Shown here piece by piece: positions 1 through 9,560 of a stretch of DNA of 37,144 nucleotides. Made by a program: the position numbers and the translations under genes. The notes beneath the pieces were generated by a model. It did no database searches. It saw only the letters and a list, made by a program, of their open reading frames with translations, and was not told where the DNA came from. Within the stretch, counting starts at the first letter, position 1. The number at the start of each line of letters is the position of its first letter. Source of the stretch: Trachelipus rathkii (Eukaryota > Arthropoda > Malacostraca > Isopoda > Trachelipodidae); NCBI GenBank assembly GCA_015478945.1, contig JABUQX010059970.1, forward strand, positions 1 to 37,144, read 5' to 3'.

Positions 1-600
1 AGAGTGTGAAGGAGAGTTTCTCCTTGGTTTTTTTTTTTCATAAAATTTTCAATTTAAAAGGTTAGGGTAAAGTGGTAAGTTTGAAATGAAACTATTCAAA
101 TCTTATGATATAAATTAATTTGATGCTACTAAAGTTTCGTCTGTTTCAGAGGAATATATTTGATATATAGGTATTGAATGTGATATATGTTTTATAAGTT
201 TATAAGTTTTTGATTATGATAATATGATGATGTTATGAGACAAATGGAAAGAAATCTAATCGTGTCATCCGTATAATTGATCTATTAAGAAACCTGAAAT
301 ATTGTGGTGGAAAAAAGATAACATCGGAAATAGTCAGGTAATTAATCAAAGATAAATCTAAAATAGTAAAATAATTTTATTTGATTAGTATAATGCTCCA
401 ATTAAAGTATATAAAGCATAGGAATTTAATTATAAACGAATAATGTACAAATGTCTTCAAATAATATTCTGAAAATATAAAAGAAAAGTAATTAAACGTA
501 TATTCACAGTTGTCTTTCTATCAAAAAAGAAAAAATAATAATTACCAAAGACGGTAATCAAATAACTTACCTCGAAAGAATTTAGGAAAAGCTTAAGAAA
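1..600. other. AT-rich DNA without a recognised gene
   Basis: This stretch is A/T-rich with short homopolymers and no open frame of note. It may belong to the U3 or upstream flank of the LTR element whose primer binding site lies at 1767, but no LTR boundary could be fixed. Nothing else can be supported here. Confidence 0.5.
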
Positions 601-635
601 ACCCCATCCAGATTACGGACGTAATCGGCTGGGGT
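601..635. repeat. GC-rich hairpin in AT-rich DNA
   Basis: The left arm at 601-616 and the right arm at 621-635 are complementary around a GGAC loop. I count about 14 base pairs: six next to the loop (GATTAC/GTAATC), then one bulged A, two pairs, one mismatch, and six pairs (ACCCCA/TGGGGT). The arms are far more GC-rich than their surroundings. Its role is unknown. It could be part of an LTR, the tip of a foldback element or a structured RNA. Confidence 0.6.
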
Positions 636-960
636 GGGTTAAATAATATCATAAACTGTTCTGTAATAGAAGTAAATTTAGGGTTCAGTAAAACTCTCTT
701 ATATAGGTTTCATTCGTGGGTTTAAAAGTTTGCTGAAAAACGTCCTATGACCATTAGAGGAGCTTTAATTGAAAACAGAAATGAGATAAGCATTATGCCA
801 AAGATAAATAAATAGTTAAAAGAAATAAACTACAAATAAAAAACTAAAATGACAAATAAGTAACATAAAAGAAACGTCTAATGTTTAAAAATATATAAAT
901 ATACTAACCTACTAATGATTATTTACCGTGATTTGACTACTTTTCTGTTGTAAATTCCCG

Positions 961-1202
961 GTCACCTGGTTGTGGCTAAAGATTGATTATCAAGTAATAA
1001 AGACCGAGTTTAATGTACTTACACTAAATAAGATTCCTTCTTGTTAGGAACAAAAAAAAGTCGCAAGGTTGTGACTTAGAATATATATAGTTAGTGTCAT
1101 TCACATAGTTGTGGCTATTCTATTTGGTTAACTAAATTCAGTTTTGTCTTGTCTTATATTCAATAGTTATTTGTGTTGAACCAGTCACCTAGTTGTGACT
1201 AA
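961..1202 (+). repeat. Four copies of a 19-bp dyad motif
   Basis: Copies lie at 961-979, 1060-1078, 1100-1118 and 1184-1202. The consensus is close to GTCACCTAGTTGTGACTAA. Each copy is itself a dyad, GTCAC at the left and GTGAC or GTGGC at the right, with about six bases between. A fifth partial match (GTTGTGAC) is at 1818-1825. The start-to-start spacing is irregular (99, 40 and 84 bp), so this is not a simple tandem repeat. Repeated dyads upstream of a primer binding site would fit protein-binding sites in an LTR U3, but that is inference. Confidence 0.65.
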
Positions 1203-1670
1203 GTAGCTTTCAATTAGTTTAATACTTTCTTACTGCTAATTGTCTTTATATGAGGCATATTGTAGTGCCCTGATTGCTCTTTGTATACAAAGTTTGTTTC
1301 GAACCATTGTTGGATCGGTTTTGTAATTACTTTTCGGATTAAAACCTATTTTACAAACTTCTTTTCTTCTCCTCTTTGTATATTTTACATTTTTGGAAAC
1401 ATTTCTACGAAAGTGATTAATATAGAACCAATACTTCGAACCCAAACACACTTTTAACATACTCAGTGATCAGGCCTTACAAAAATCAAAGACATTTGTG
1501 ACGTGGAGTAGGAAAAATGCCTCATGCTTCATATATTTGGAACGACCTGTTGAAATACGTTCTTCAAGTTAAATCTATCAGAGGTAAATATCTTAGTGTT
1601 CGTAAAATTTAAGGTTCTATTTCATTACATTTTTCATTTTTCTCTTATTTTCGTTTAAAAGGAAAGAAAA

Positions 1671-1743
1671 GGAGGGTAACTCTACAAACTGGGGTTCTTA
1701 AAAGATTTTCTTCGTAAGATTCTTACCCAGCTCGTTACCCTCC
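1671..1743 (+). repeat. Inverted repeat upstream of the PBS
   Basis: GGAGGGTAAC at 1671-1680 is perfectly complementary to GTTACCCTCC at 1734-1743. Inside it, CTGGG at 1689-1693 can pair with CCCAG at 1726-1730. Together they would form a long two-tier stem-loop in the + strand RNA. It ends 24 bases before the primer binding site, the place where U5 structures lie in retroelement leaders. No function is shown by the sequence. Confidence 0.55.
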
Positions 1744-1766
1744 GTTACATATACACGAATATTATT

Positions 1767-1784
1767 TGGCGCCCGAACAGGGAC
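1767..1784 (+). promoter_or_regulatory. tRNA-Lys-type primer binding site
   Basis: The 18 bases TGGCGCCCGAACAGGGAC are the exact complement of the 3' end of the tRNA-Lys3 class, including the terminal CCA (TGG). LTR retrotransposons and retroviruses of animals use this site to prime minus-strand DNA synthesis. It fixes the + strand orientation of the element and places its internal region to the right. No gag or pol frame for it is recognisable downstream, so this is probably an isolated, decayed 5' end. An 18-of-18 match is unlikely by chance in 37 kb. Confidence 0.85.
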
Positions 1785-1802
1785 CTGAAAAGGTTCCTGT
1801 TC
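1775..1802 (+). repeat. Hairpin enclosing the primer binding site
   Basis: GAACAGGGACCT at 1775-1786 pairs with AGGTTCCTGTTC at 1791-1802 over 12 positions, with one G-U wobble, around a GAAA (GNRA-type) tetraloop. GGCGC at 1768-1772 can also pair with GCGCC at 1811-1815. The right arm therefore resembles the tRNA 3' half that the primer site is meant to bind. The site would be hidden in the RNA, or the arm may be a captured tRNA-like sequence. Confidence 0.7.
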
Positions 1803-1829
1803 ACTGCGTTGCGCCGGGTTGTGACGGTT

Positions 1830-2040
1830 CACATCCTATACATTACAACGGTTTACACTTCGTTTTAATATAACTATACTATTTCAACTCCTATTAGTAA
1901 CAACCTTAATATATACATATTACCCTCACTTAATACCTACTATATATATATACAATATATACTACCTCACCCATATAATAATACTAACCGTATATATATA
2001 GCACATATTATCATTTTAAGAGGTAAAGCTCACTTTCCAA
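1830..2040. other. AT-rich, G-poor block, no gene
   Basis: From about 1880 the + strand has very little G, and short TA runs are mixed with CTAC and ACCC words. It resembles several other such blocks in the window. No ORF or RNA gene is supported. If the LTR element were intact this would be its leader. Confidence 0.5.
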
Positions 2041-2345
2041 AATATTACTCAATCTTTCGATTTACATCGTTTATAAAAGTAATATCTCTCTCTCTCCTTC
2101 TCTCTACCCACTCCAGCCTCTCTCTCAAACTCTCTCTCTCTTCTCTCATCTCTCTCCTCATTATCTCTTCTCTTCTCTCTCGTCTTATTAAAGTATCATA
2201 ATTTAGGCTTTTCAACCTCAAAATTATTTAGATACAAACCACAATACCCCCATAATCCCTCATCATCTCTCATACTCCTCTCTTCTCAATCCTCTCTTCT
2301 CTCTCATCTCTCTCCCTCCCACGGTATCTTCTCTCTCCGAAAGAT
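2041..2345. repeat. CT-rich simple-sequence tract
   Basis: Imperfect (CT)n and (TCTC)n runs dominate 2088-2185 and 2262-2340, broken by an AT-rich spacer. This is a polypyrimidine microsatellite on the + strand. Confidence 0.8.
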
Positions 2346-3990
2346 TAGCCTCTATTCAGTAGGAGCAGTAGTTAAGATCCGTCGAGCTGAATAGGGATGG
2401 AAAAGGGGGGGCGCGCCCCCCCCCCCCCACCAGATTGTAGCCAATTATTAGGGATCTCTTTGGCAAGGAGCCAGAAATTGTTATCAGTAGGAGAACAAGC
2501 AGACTTGGCCGCATTTTTTTTTTCTATTGAAAGTGTGGCGCCAGCGCACGCCCTGCATCGAACTAGTATCACCTAAGCAGCGATTCCAGCCAGAATGGAA
2601 ATTACGTCTTAGAAGTGAAAATACGGAGAACGAGTTTTTTCCATGCCCAATGCGCAAATGTCTCTCTCCATTGAATGGCGGCAGAGAACAGGCTCCAATC
2701 GAAGCCATGGGAATTATTGAAGAGACAAACCAATCGTTGAAGACTTGACATGAACCTGACTGCATCCCTCTGATGGTCTACGTACCCTACTCATTAATTC
2801 AAGCAGGGACGAAGCGTGCGCTCGAGCTCAAAAGAGGATTCATATCCAAAGAATAGTTCAAAAAAACACAGACCGCAAAAAGCCCAACATAGCCAGATAT
2901 AAAGTGCCAGACAACTACGTTCTAGCCCACCCGCCCCCCCCCGCGGATGATTGGATCCCACTGCCTGGAGAGAATAAGTAATAATTAAGCCAGTAACGCA
3001 CGAACTTGCATAGGTTCACGAGTTTACCGCAGGAGGGAAATTTACATTGTATATCTTTGATACTATAAAGTAAAGTAACTGCATGAGACTACCAGTCAAA
3101 GCGTGTCTCAAGAATTGGATATTAGGTCCACAGGGATATGTTCTAGGTTTCTTAATTAAATGTTCCGATCGTTGAAAATCACTGAATATTTGGCCTCCTC
3201 GCCCCACCTGCATCCCGTATGCCTAAAGGAAGCCGCACTCACATCATTGTGGTTGTAGGTGAACAGTCCGCTAAAGTAGATGGAAACTCTACACTTTGGA
3301 TGGGAAGAAAAGTAAACAGTCTCTTGAGAAGTAGTAAGATATTCACACGGAAGTGAAATATAGCGGGGCGTGGGCGTAATGCAGAACCACAAGATACACA
3401 TGGTAAGTAGTAGTAGTAGGCGAAGAAGATTTTAAAGCCATACATAATCAAAGTTAGAGATTCGAAGGTATCTTGCGAACGTGTTGCAGGAGTGTTAAAA
3501 TCTGTTTTATCAAGAGACATTGCACCATCCGCGAATTCCAGTTAGATATATACTATTAAAAAAGATATATAGTTTAAAGTTCATACCGTCAACCACGCAT
3601 CTGATAGTTCCTGTCTACTGAATTTCTCCATCAAAACTTATTCATTCTTAGAGTGAAACTCTACTCTTGGGGGCCTCGAGTGTCCAACCTCTTTATGGGC
3701 TCCTCAGCACATCTGATTTCTCATGAATCCTTCGTTTTCCCTCTCCTTCAATACCCTGTATAACCCTAACCACGGTGATTTCTCTCTCTATTTTGAGGAC
3801 CACTGAATCTGCTAGGCCCGATTACATACGCGCTTAGGTTTGAGGTTGACAAATGCAGAATGTACGCCACGTCCGGATCAACTATGAATCTTCTGAATCA
3901 ACACATATCAATAATAGTATCAATAATAATTTAAGAACTTTGGTTCTGACCACCGGGACCCAGAGGAGATGCATAGTGCACGCAGAAAAT
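2340..3990. other. Balanced-GC island, no recognised gene
   Basis: Base composition is near balanced, unlike the flanks. Open stretches exist on both strands, for example 2527-2748 (+, 73 aa), 2484-2765 (-, 93 aa), 3156-3401 (-, 81 aa) and 3239-3520 (-, 93 aa). They overlap each other and none matches a family I recognise. A palindromic G-run/C-run lies at 2405-2428 and a nine-C run near 2935. The island could be an internal region of the LTR element or other decayed DNA. Confidence 0.4.
2405..2428. repeat. G7-CGCG-C13 palindromic homopolymer
   Basis: Seven G, then CGCG, then a run of 13 C make a GC-only palindrome in an otherwise moderate region. It could form a G-quadruplex or hairpin, or it could be a junction or consensus artefact, since homopolymer lengths here are unreliable. 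Confidence 0.6.
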
Positions 3991-5470
3991 AGCGCGACTC
4001 TCTAGATCTCTGTTAATATATATATACCCATATAACCTAACTCACATCACTAAAGCCCTATTACACAATATATACTATTATACAATCCTAATATATTAAT
4101 TACAGCTACTGAGGTAAAAATAACTAAAATATGAACTAATAGATATTATCCCTACTACATATATATACTATTATCATAACAGCTACTATACTACACAATA
4201 ACGTACTACTACCTACCCAAGTGCAGTTTCCAATAGTACAGGACACACACGGCCAACAAGGAAACCGGCCACAAACACTCGCTTATGGAATAACAAATAT
4301 CCTCCGTGGGTGGTCCCTGGCTCATAATTATTTTACTGATGCAGAAATGAAAAACTAGATGACGAAAATGAATATTCAGTCCAAAAGTCAAAAATAAATA
4401 AACAGATTAAATACACACTTCTTACATTATATATTATATAATATATATATATACTATACATACCAATATATACTACTAGCCAATCCAACCCTAATACGTA
4501 ACTCTCACTCACCTAATAATAGATACGCTACCCCCTAAAATAACTAACTAGCTATATATATATATATATTACTATACTATATTATATACAATAATATATA
4601 TACTTATACTATCATATACTATATATCATATATAATACTATGATGTATAATTAATGTTATGATCTAATATTACATAAGCAAAATATAAATGTTTGAAGAA
4701 TAAGAAGAAAGATAGAGTTACTATTAAAGTGGAAAGATTCAGTTATCACAAGTGATATGGGACAACATTTTAGAAGGTGTTATGGACTAATCAGGTACGA
4801 AATTGACGACCACGTGGTAATAGAGGTCCAGTATGAGGACAATCAATAAAGATATAGAGAGAACAGATTGCAGGTCTGGCCCAACCTTTTTATCATATAG
4901 TATATATATATATATATTATTATTTAATATATATATATATATAATATTTATAATATATACTAATATAATATCGTCTAAATATACTATATATATATAATTT
5001 AAATATAATAAATATAATAAATAATATATATTATATTAAATAATTTCTAATATTTGAGTTTGAAGACTCTTGTGTATATTAGAATTTGGTGGAATAGACG
5101 TTACTACTTAACTTATTTTTCTTTTGTGAGTCGAGAGAGAGTCAGATATTTTTCGATTTACTCTCTAATAGTTCTTTTATAAAAAATGTTTCACTTTCAA
5201 TATTCATTATATATCTATATTCTATAGATAATAACATATATATATTACTATCACTATATATATCTCACATAATACCGTACAACTATATATGATCATACCG
5301 TACTATAAACCACTATAACCCACCTATATAGACCTATTATTAACTCATACTCATACCCTAATAACGTCCCTACCGTACTACCTATACTACTCATCATATA
5401 TAGTAGTATACCTATACCCCTACAAGTACCCTAATCTACCTATAATATCGTACCCAACACAAACGAGATT
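3991..5470. repeat. (TA)n and G-poor low-complexity DNA
   Basis: Degenerate (TA)n tracts (around 4015, 4425-4460, 4550-4640, 4890-5045, 5205-5265) alternate with blocks almost free of G on the + strand (4030-4200, 4460-4550, 5270-5460). Two more ordinary AT-rich patches lie at about 4205-4400 and 4650-4890. No gene is supported. Confidence 0.7.
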
Positions 5471-7150
5471 CACCTTAAATGTCACCAATAACAGAGGACT
5501 AAGCAGACATCGAGACGAGAGACTGAACGATACCAGTCAGAACCGAGTTTCTTATAAAAACATATGGCTGATACAGAAGATCTGCTTACAGAAATTAAGA
5601 TGTTTCAAATTCTTCTTGCTGCCCAGAACATCTTCGCAATCTCTAGAAAGGACAGAAGTCAAAACGCGATCAGCCGAGGGTAGACGATGTTTAGAGACGG
5701 AGACTTCTCCTTCCTTCTCAGCTATGCTTTCTAGTTCGATGGTCTCTCGATCACCGTTTCCTAGCATGAACGGAAGGAAGGTCGAGTGAGGAAGTACTAT
5801 ACAACCCAAGCAATCTTACACTAATGGCAAGACAAGTCAACTCAAAACCAACGTTACAAGAACCACACAGAGGAATACAACCTCTGAGGGACCAAAAAAT
5901 GCTTTCTTAGTGTTAAGCTTAAGAGAGACAGAAAAAAACTCCCTTTGAAGAAAGTATCAGACTGTTCCACCCTCATTAATGAGTTGCGCACAGGCGGACG
6001 AGGAGAGAAATTACGGCCCTCCGGAATCGTCTCACACGGGTCTGGAGTTACGATATATGCATTCGGACAGCATATCTGAGTGAGGAAAGAGAGAGAACAA
6101 AAGTCTAGCAGTTAACCATTTTTACTATACAAACAATGTCGAAAGGACGTGAGGAACAAGGGACCGAAAGAATCAATGCATTTCCCCTGTATACGGACGA
6201 AATTATTGTCATTTAGATCGTCCCACGCGAGAACAGATTTGAGAACGATTTTGGCGAACTCGAAATAACACAATCGCCTGAGTGTCTGTACGTTTGACAG
6301 GAACCGAGACTCTTTCTCACGGCGAACTCTCCACCAACCTAGCATAGTCAGCACGCAGGCAGAAACCAGAGGTTTATTAAACGTCTCAGTATGAAGGGGA
6401 ACAGAATATCGGCAATCGCTCGTTACTACTCAGCCGAAACACAGAACCTCATAAACGAGATTACATGCACCCTCGACAATTCGTCGTTCCATCTCGGCGA
6501 TCAAAGGCAAAAGTCACGGCATAAGGTCAGCCGAACCTGAGTTTTGCGCACAACAGCACACAAGTTTGCTATAAAATGCTCTCCCACTTCATCCTTAGGT
6601 GCGCCGGGGTGGCCTCTTTCCTGCGCAAAACCAACTTCGACAGCAGATTGGAGTAACTACACCCAGAAGAGTACTAGAGGTGATCGCGAGAAATCCGCCG
6701 TAAGCGATACACGAGGAGTTGAAAGCTTAAAGGTCTAGACCCGTTAGGGTTACCTACTGTGCAAGGGATCTTAAGGATAACGGTGCGACGCCCTCGGCAC
6801 AACTGTCTCAGGTCATACAATACAAAAACGAGGCAGACATCGGTAGGCCCCCTAAGACTCCATATCAAGTTTGCGAATCTACCCGACCTACACGGAACAG
6901 TCACAGCCACACAAAATACGAATGATAATCACCAAATCTGATGATTTCTACGGAAAGAAGAAGAGAATATTTATGCACTCTATCTCTGGTGATTTAGAAA
7001 GTCGCAGAATTATGAACAGTCCCATTCTAACAGTTAGAGTTCAGGCCTGATAAAAGCAGAAAAACAGATGACTGATTTGCAGATTTCACTATCAGAGTTT
7101 TAAAGCCATAAGTAGAAATTAGAAGACTCAAATTAGAAACACCAGAACAG
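5471..7150. other. Balanced-GC island, no recognised gene
   Basis: About 1.7 kb of mixed sequence free of microsatellites. Short open frames occur on both strands (5552-5809 minus, 85 aa; 6112-6354 minus, 80 aa; 6544-6738 plus; 6674-6910 minus). None shows a motif I know, and the overlapping frames on opposite strands argue that most are chance. It may be an old mobile element or unique intergenic sequence. Confidence 0.4.
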
Positions 7151-7158
7151 ATTACATT

Positions 7159-7245
7159 GCTTCATATATATATATCATACTATATATATATATATTATAC
7201 TATATATAATATATACTATATATATATATATATATATATCATTAT

Positions 7246-7277
<32 letters not shown>

Positions 7278-7320
7278 ATAGTTATATCTTATATATATAT
7301 TATATATATATATAGGCTTC
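7159..7320. repeat. (TA)n microsatellite
   Basis: Imperfect alternating TA with occasional ATT or CAT interruptions over about 160 bp. It ends immediately before the first copy of the A-tailed repeat family. Confidence 0.85.
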
Positions 7321-7364
7321 ATATTAGTAGTAATTAACATAAAATATAATTTTTCATACAAAAT

Positions 7365-7472
7365 ATCTCAAAACTACAATAGCTTACAGGGAAAAGGAAT
7401 ACATTGTTTGAATGCTGGTCCAATTTAGTGCGGAAATGTAAAAAAACAAAAAAAAAAAAAAAAAAAAAAAAA
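7365..7472 (+). mobile_element. A-tailed repeat, copy 1 (SINE/LINE 3' end-like)
   Basis: Core 7365-7440 shares with copy 2 the words CTACAATAGCT, ACAG-GAAAAGGA, ATACATT and TTTAGT, and ends in GGAAATGTA. It is followed by a tract of about 33 A (7440-7473) broken by one C. A conserved 3' segment running into a long A tail is the mark of a retroposed non-LTR element or SINE. The second copy starts directly at the end of this tail. No source element is identified. Confidence 0.6.
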
Positions 7473-7590
7473 ATCTCAAAAAACTACAATAGCTACAGCG
7501 AAAAGGATACATTTTTGGAATCCTTGTAAAATTTTAGTTAGGAAACCTGTAAAAAAATAATAATAAATACATAAATAAAATAAATATATG
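7473..7590 (+). mobile_element. A-tailed repeat, copy 2 (direct)
   Basis: Core 7473-7557 begins ATCTCAAAAAACTACAATAG like copy 1 and ends GGAAACCTGT followed by A-rich sequence with TAATAAATA units to about 7590. It differs from copy 1 by many small substitutions and indels, so the two are old, independent or poorly called copies. Head-to-tail position suggests insertion into the tail of copy 1 or tandem duplication. Confidence 0.6.
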
Positions 7591-7634
7591 GATCAGGGCA
7601 GGGGACATAATATATATTATATATAATATATATT

Positions 7635-7680
<46 letters not shown>

Positions 7681-7725
7681 CTATTATATATATAATATAT
7701 AATATATATATACTTATAGTTATAG
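7591..7725. repeat. (TA)n microsatellite
   Basis: Imperfect TA repeat directly after the second A-tailed repeat copy and before the GC-rich island. Confidence 0.85.
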
Positions 7726-7730
7726 AAAGG

Positions 7731-7970
7731 GATAACACGGCAATGTAGGGGCTCGACCGGACGGGAACAGGGGGGGACGTTCTCCATACCCCGTAGGGGA
7801 GGGGAGAACGGAGAACCTACCCGCGACACCCCAAACACTATACAAAAGAGCGGCGGCGTTCCGGAGACCCTCCCGGAGGGTGGGAATTAGTCCCTACACC
7901 GTTAGTTAATCATCAACGGAAGGCGAGGAGACCCCGCCCCAGAACTCCTGCAAACTTCAAACACATCCTC
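7731..7970. other. GC-rich hairpin island
   Basis: About 240 bp of strongly GC-rich sequence inside AT-rich DNA. GTTCTCC at 7779-7785 can pair with GGAGAAC at 7803-7809 or with the adjacent copy at 7810-7816, and CCCC/GGGG (7789-7792/7796-7799) pair within. A second near-palindrome, ACCCTCC-C-GGAGGGT, is at 7867-7881. It lies between the direct and inverted copies of the A-tailed repeat. No RNA family or ORF is recognised. Confidence 0.55.
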
Positions 7971-8017
7971 AGAACAAATTCTTTAAAGATAAAAAAAAAA
8001 AAAGCAAAATTTAATTA

Positions 8018-8158
8018 TTTACGAGTTGTTTTTTCTTTTTTTTTATTTTTCTTTTTTCTTTAAACACTTTTCCGACACGCACTAAAATTACACCAGCATT
8101 CCAGCAATGTATTCCTTTTCTCCCTGTAGCTATTGTAGTTTTTTGAAAGCTATGAGAT
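8018..8158 (-). mobile_element. A-tailed repeat, copy 3 (inverted)
   Basis: The reverse strand from 8158 to about 8060 reproduces the family core: CTACAATAGCTACAGGGA, AAAAGGAATACATTG, GGAATGCTGGT and TTTTAGTGCG. It runs into an A-rich tail, seen on the + strand as the T-rich run 8018-8060. It is the best preserved copy for the centre of the core. With copies 1 and 2 it forms inverted repeats around the GC-rich island. Confidence 0.6.
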
Positions 8159-8219
8159 AATCAAGTTTAAAGGAATTCTTCTGCTGGTCTACCACAGAAT
8201 ACATCTTCCCATGCACTAC

Positions 8220-8535
8220 TCAACTTTCCTACTGTCCACCATATATCACTATTATATATACATACAACCATCATAACTACTAATACTTACTCTATCATAT
8301 CATTAATTATCTACAACCATCAACTCTACTACACTCATAATTATATATAACACGTCCTAAAGACCCCTATAGCAACCTAAATATATACATAATATAACCT
8401 ATATGCAAATGACATTTCTAACAATATCATACTAACCTAATTAACACTATAAATAGTAAAATAATTACATATATATATATATATATATAATATACCTATA
8501 ACCTACTATACAATAACCACCACAGTACACTACTA
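8220..8535. repeat. G-poor low-complexity block
   Basis: The + strand is nearly devoid of G (ACTACT, ACCTA, TATACA words) with a short (TA)n at 8465-8490. No gene is supported. Confidence 0.7.
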
Positions 8536-8749
8536 ACATATAAACTTAAAACACAGAACAACGAAAAAATCCTGACCCCCAAATGCTTTCATCCAAATAT
8601 AGTGGGGTGAAGGTTCGCACCTACCTCCGGAAACAGAATACGTATCAGAGACGCATGGTCGAGTCCATAAGAAAGCACACTCCCTTATAAATCCCCCATC
8701 AATACCCAATAAAGTAGAATACGTATTAGTACAGAAAACAATCCACACT

Positions 8750-9560
8750 ATACCGTGTTCACGAGAATTGGACGAACATCACTGTGGTAATCACCACCAT
8801 AAGCCAAATGTGGGTTCATCATCATACGAACGACAGCGTCAGGTCGGCAGCGCTTCTCTGCGTCGTGTGCAGAAAGCGAAAGACCACGTCCACCAAAGTT
8901 CCCCATGGCTGAATAACCTCGTCCAAGCACCTCCTTGCCAACTATAGAACGGAAGCTTTGCGGATGTAAGCAACGATACCAATCCATGCAATTGAAATGG
9001 AGGCGACCGTTTCGTCGAATGGCATCCGAGTCGAGGCTCCCTAGGAACATACTCCAATCAAAGAAAAGGCGGCACTTCTTGGCTCTCTCTGTCAGCTGAT
9101 TTTCGTTGCCAGTTACCCTAACGTGAAGAGGGGTCCAACATAGTAAGTGATCTTTGTTTATATTAGAGAGTGGAGCACGCCGGCACAGAAACCTGACTAA
9201 GATGACAACAATCACAACCGCACCCACACACCAATTGGTTTTTGAGAATAAGGGGGAGCTAATTACAAAGGAGCTGAGCGAAAATCTGAATAATATAGAT
9301 ATAAGAGTGAGTCTTGGTTAACGGATTAGAATTCGAGAAAGGTCAATCTTTATAGCCCATTAATTTCTCGCCAACAACTGAACTCGTCAACAAAAAAATT
9401 GAAGCAATGAATGATGGAGGGTATCGAGGGCTTTGCGTCAAGCATGACAAAAGTTACATGCAAACATACCCACACCAACACCATACTGGTCCCCCTGTTC
9501 GAGCCGTCAGTAAATATCTGCACACGGTTAGCTAAAATCAACACCATGAACCTCGACGGA
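8750..9560 (-). pseudogene. LINE RNase H domain remnant (I/jockey-like)
   Basis: The RNase H domain of this class of non-LTR retrotransposon removes template RNA during target-primed reverse transcription. Reading leftwards on the minus strand, IFTDGSN carries the first catalytic Asp (codon 9506-9508). Next comes YYSDFRSA, which fits the second catalytic Asp block (SDSRSA in relatives; codon 9284-9286), followed in frame by a TAA and then APPYSQKP. Then CWTPLHVRVTGNEN matches the CW-P-HV-I-GNE block with its conserved His (codon 9123-9125). The blocks are in the right order but in at least two frames. The 159-aa open frame at 8748-9227 spans only the last block; its hydrophobic start is an artefact of the frameshift. 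The part left of about 9060 is less certain. No RT domain was recognised to its right. Confidence 0.7.

Larger units (their letters stand above)
960..1766 (+). mobile_element. Probable 5' LTR remnant (LTR retrotransposon)
   Basis: The call rests on position: an exact tRNA-Lys-type primer binding site starts at 1767, and in LTR retrotransposons the 5' LTR ends just before that site. The stretch holds four copies of a 19-bp dyad motif (961-1202), which would suit U3 regulatory repeats, and a long inverted repeat (1671-1743), which would suit R-U5 RNA structure. I could not find clear TG...CA termini, a target-site duplication or a matching 3' LTR in the window. The left limit given is only where the dyad repeats begin; a TATA-like TATATAGG near 700 could mean the LTR starts further left. 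Confidence 0.35.

Noticed and set aside
1430..1450. B-box-like TTCGAA on the minus strand, possible tRNA
   Set aside because: No matching A box or acceptor stem in the surrounding 80 bases.
6544..6941. Cluster of plus and minus frames that might encode a small gene
   Set aside because: Opposing frames overlap, none shows a recognisable domain, and lengths (60-78 aa) are within chance expectation.
8748..9227. 159-aa minus frame starting with a hydrophobic, signal-like stretch
   Set aside because: The ATG lies inside the LINE RNase H domain, between its second and third blocks; the hydrophobic start reflects a frameshift, not a secretory gene.
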